The notes under the pieces: model-generated
Database searches by the model: none
What the model was told of the DNA's origin: nothing
What the model saw: the letters and a program-made list of their open reading frames with translations, nothing else
Position numbers and translations under genes: made by a program
Shown here: piece by piece, positions 63,657 through 64,000 of the stretch
How the letters are laid out: each line of letters starts with the position of its first letter
How positions within the stretch are numbered: the stretch's first letter is position 1
NCBI GenBank assembly: GCA_902635965.1
Contig: CACPQA010000003.1
Coordinates: 62,001 to 126,000, forward strand
From: an uncultured Bacteroidota bacterium
GTDB lineage: Bacteria > Bacteroidota > Bacteroidia > Flavobacteriales > Flavobacteriaceae
Direction: 5' to 3'
DNA length: 64,000 bases

Positions 63657-64000
63657 TTACCCCCGATAAATTCACTAACTATTCTAAAAGCAGTATTTTT
63701 AGTTTTATCTAGGTCGTTGTTCTCTAGAACAATATCAAACTTTTCTGCATAACTCAATTCAAATTCTGATTTTTTTAGTCTCTCCTGGATACTTTTTTGG
63801 GTATCAAGTGCTCTTTTAGTGAGGCGTTTGTCTAACGCCTTTATTGAGGGTGGTTTAATAAATATTGAAAGAGCATTTTCCTTAAAAATGGATTTAATTT
63901 TGAGTCCACCCTTTACATCCATGTCTAATAAAACGGTTTTGCCGTTTTGCCATATTCTATCTACCTCAGAATTTAATGTTCCATAAAATACATTAGCATA
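63653..64000 (-). CDS. gmk: Guanylate kinase, cut by the window edge
   Basis: C-terminal about 115 residues of guanylate kinase; the gene enters from beyond the right end of the window, so the start is not seen. The frame is open to position 64000, with VFYGTLNSEV and VLLDMDVKGGLKIK (family: a Y-G-T motif and an LLDIDxQG motif), then IFIKPPSIKALDKRL, and SYAEKFDIVLENNDLDKT near the end. The internal ATG at 63922 is not the start. It converts GMP to GDP. Four-base overlap with nadD, its usual neighbour in Bacteroidota. Confidence 0.93.
   Translation of the reverse strand, partial: YANVFYGTLNSEVDRIWQNGKTVLLDMDVKGGLKIKSIFKENALSIFIKPPSIKALDKRLTKRALDTQKSIQERLKKSEFELSYAEKFDIVLENNDLDKTKNTAFRIVSEFIGGK

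Noticed and set aside
1-64000. tRNA, rRNA, tmRNA, CRISPR, transposase, integrase or phage genes
   Set aside because: I looked in all spacers longer than about 80 bases and in the gene list and saw no cloverleaf, repeat array or mobile-element protein.

Overview
The window is 64 kb of AT-rich (about 30% G+C by eye) chromosome from a member of the Bacteroidota, most likely a marine Flavobacteriia with a streamlined genome. The evidence is: Bacteroidota/Flavobacteriia-type gene neighbourhoods (SUF operon with DUF59 and DUF2480 genes, a DUF3127 protein, L21 with a Rho_N-like tail, rplM-rpsI-rpsB-tsf); promoters of the TTG-N19-23-TAnnTTTG type instead of E. coli-type -35/-10; a TPP riboswitch in front of a TonB-dependent receptor; a CrtY-type lycopene cyclase; and very tight packing in which most convergent neighbours overlap at their 3' ends. 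No rRNA, tRNA, CRISPR array, transposase, integrase or phage gene was found.

Region 1 (1-23019) is a surface-glycan biosynthesis locus. It opens with WbqC, PIG-L deacetylase, an unknown GT-B-like protein and a Wzx-type flippase (20-4432). Two FkbM methyltransferases, a coupled pair of unrecognised proteins and a TylF-like methyltransferase follow (4485-8874). A five-gene minus-strand operon (8854-14440) encodes an HMGL-like aldolase with an extra C-terminal domain, a KdsB-like cytidylyltransferase, a HAD phosphatase, an SDR epimerase/dehydratase and a GT-B-like protein; together they look like a pathway for a CMP-activated 2-keto sugar acid. Then come a GT2, a nucleotide-sugar 6-dehydrogenase, a GT4 with an SDR, and a compact pglC-pglD-pglE-pglF set that should make UDP-N,N'-diacetylbacillosamine and load it on undecaprenyl phosphate.

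Region 2 (23023-42000) is mostly housekeeping: a PKD-like lipoprotein, rplU-rpmA, ahcY, a PPTase, a thiamine-uptake block (thiamine-binding protein, PnuT-like transporter, NadR-like kinase, TPP riboswitch, TonB receptor), a degenerate Rieske-like lipoprotein, greA with a hairpin leader, HIT protein, an orphan histidine kinase, DUF3127, rplM-rpsI-rpsB-tsf, polA, tadA, a cold-shock protein, and aspS with a small membrane protein.

Region 3 (41939-55354) has a TetR-TolC-MFP-RND efflux operon with a clear inverted-repeat operator over its promoter, then a polyprenyl diphosphate synthase, lycopene cyclase, ZIP metal transporter, thiL (which links to the thiamine block), and two lipoproteins built from beta-propeller-like repeats.

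Region 4 (55395-64000) is the SUF Fe-S assembly operon (sufA-like, sufB, sufC, sufD, sufS, sufE, sufT-like DUF59, DUF2480) with a GT4 glycosyltransferase at its end, then nadD and a gmk gene cut by the window edge on the opposite strand. The best candidates for undescribed biology are the aldolase/cytidylyltransferase operon, the unknown protein pair at 6340-7849, and the hairpin leader of greA.
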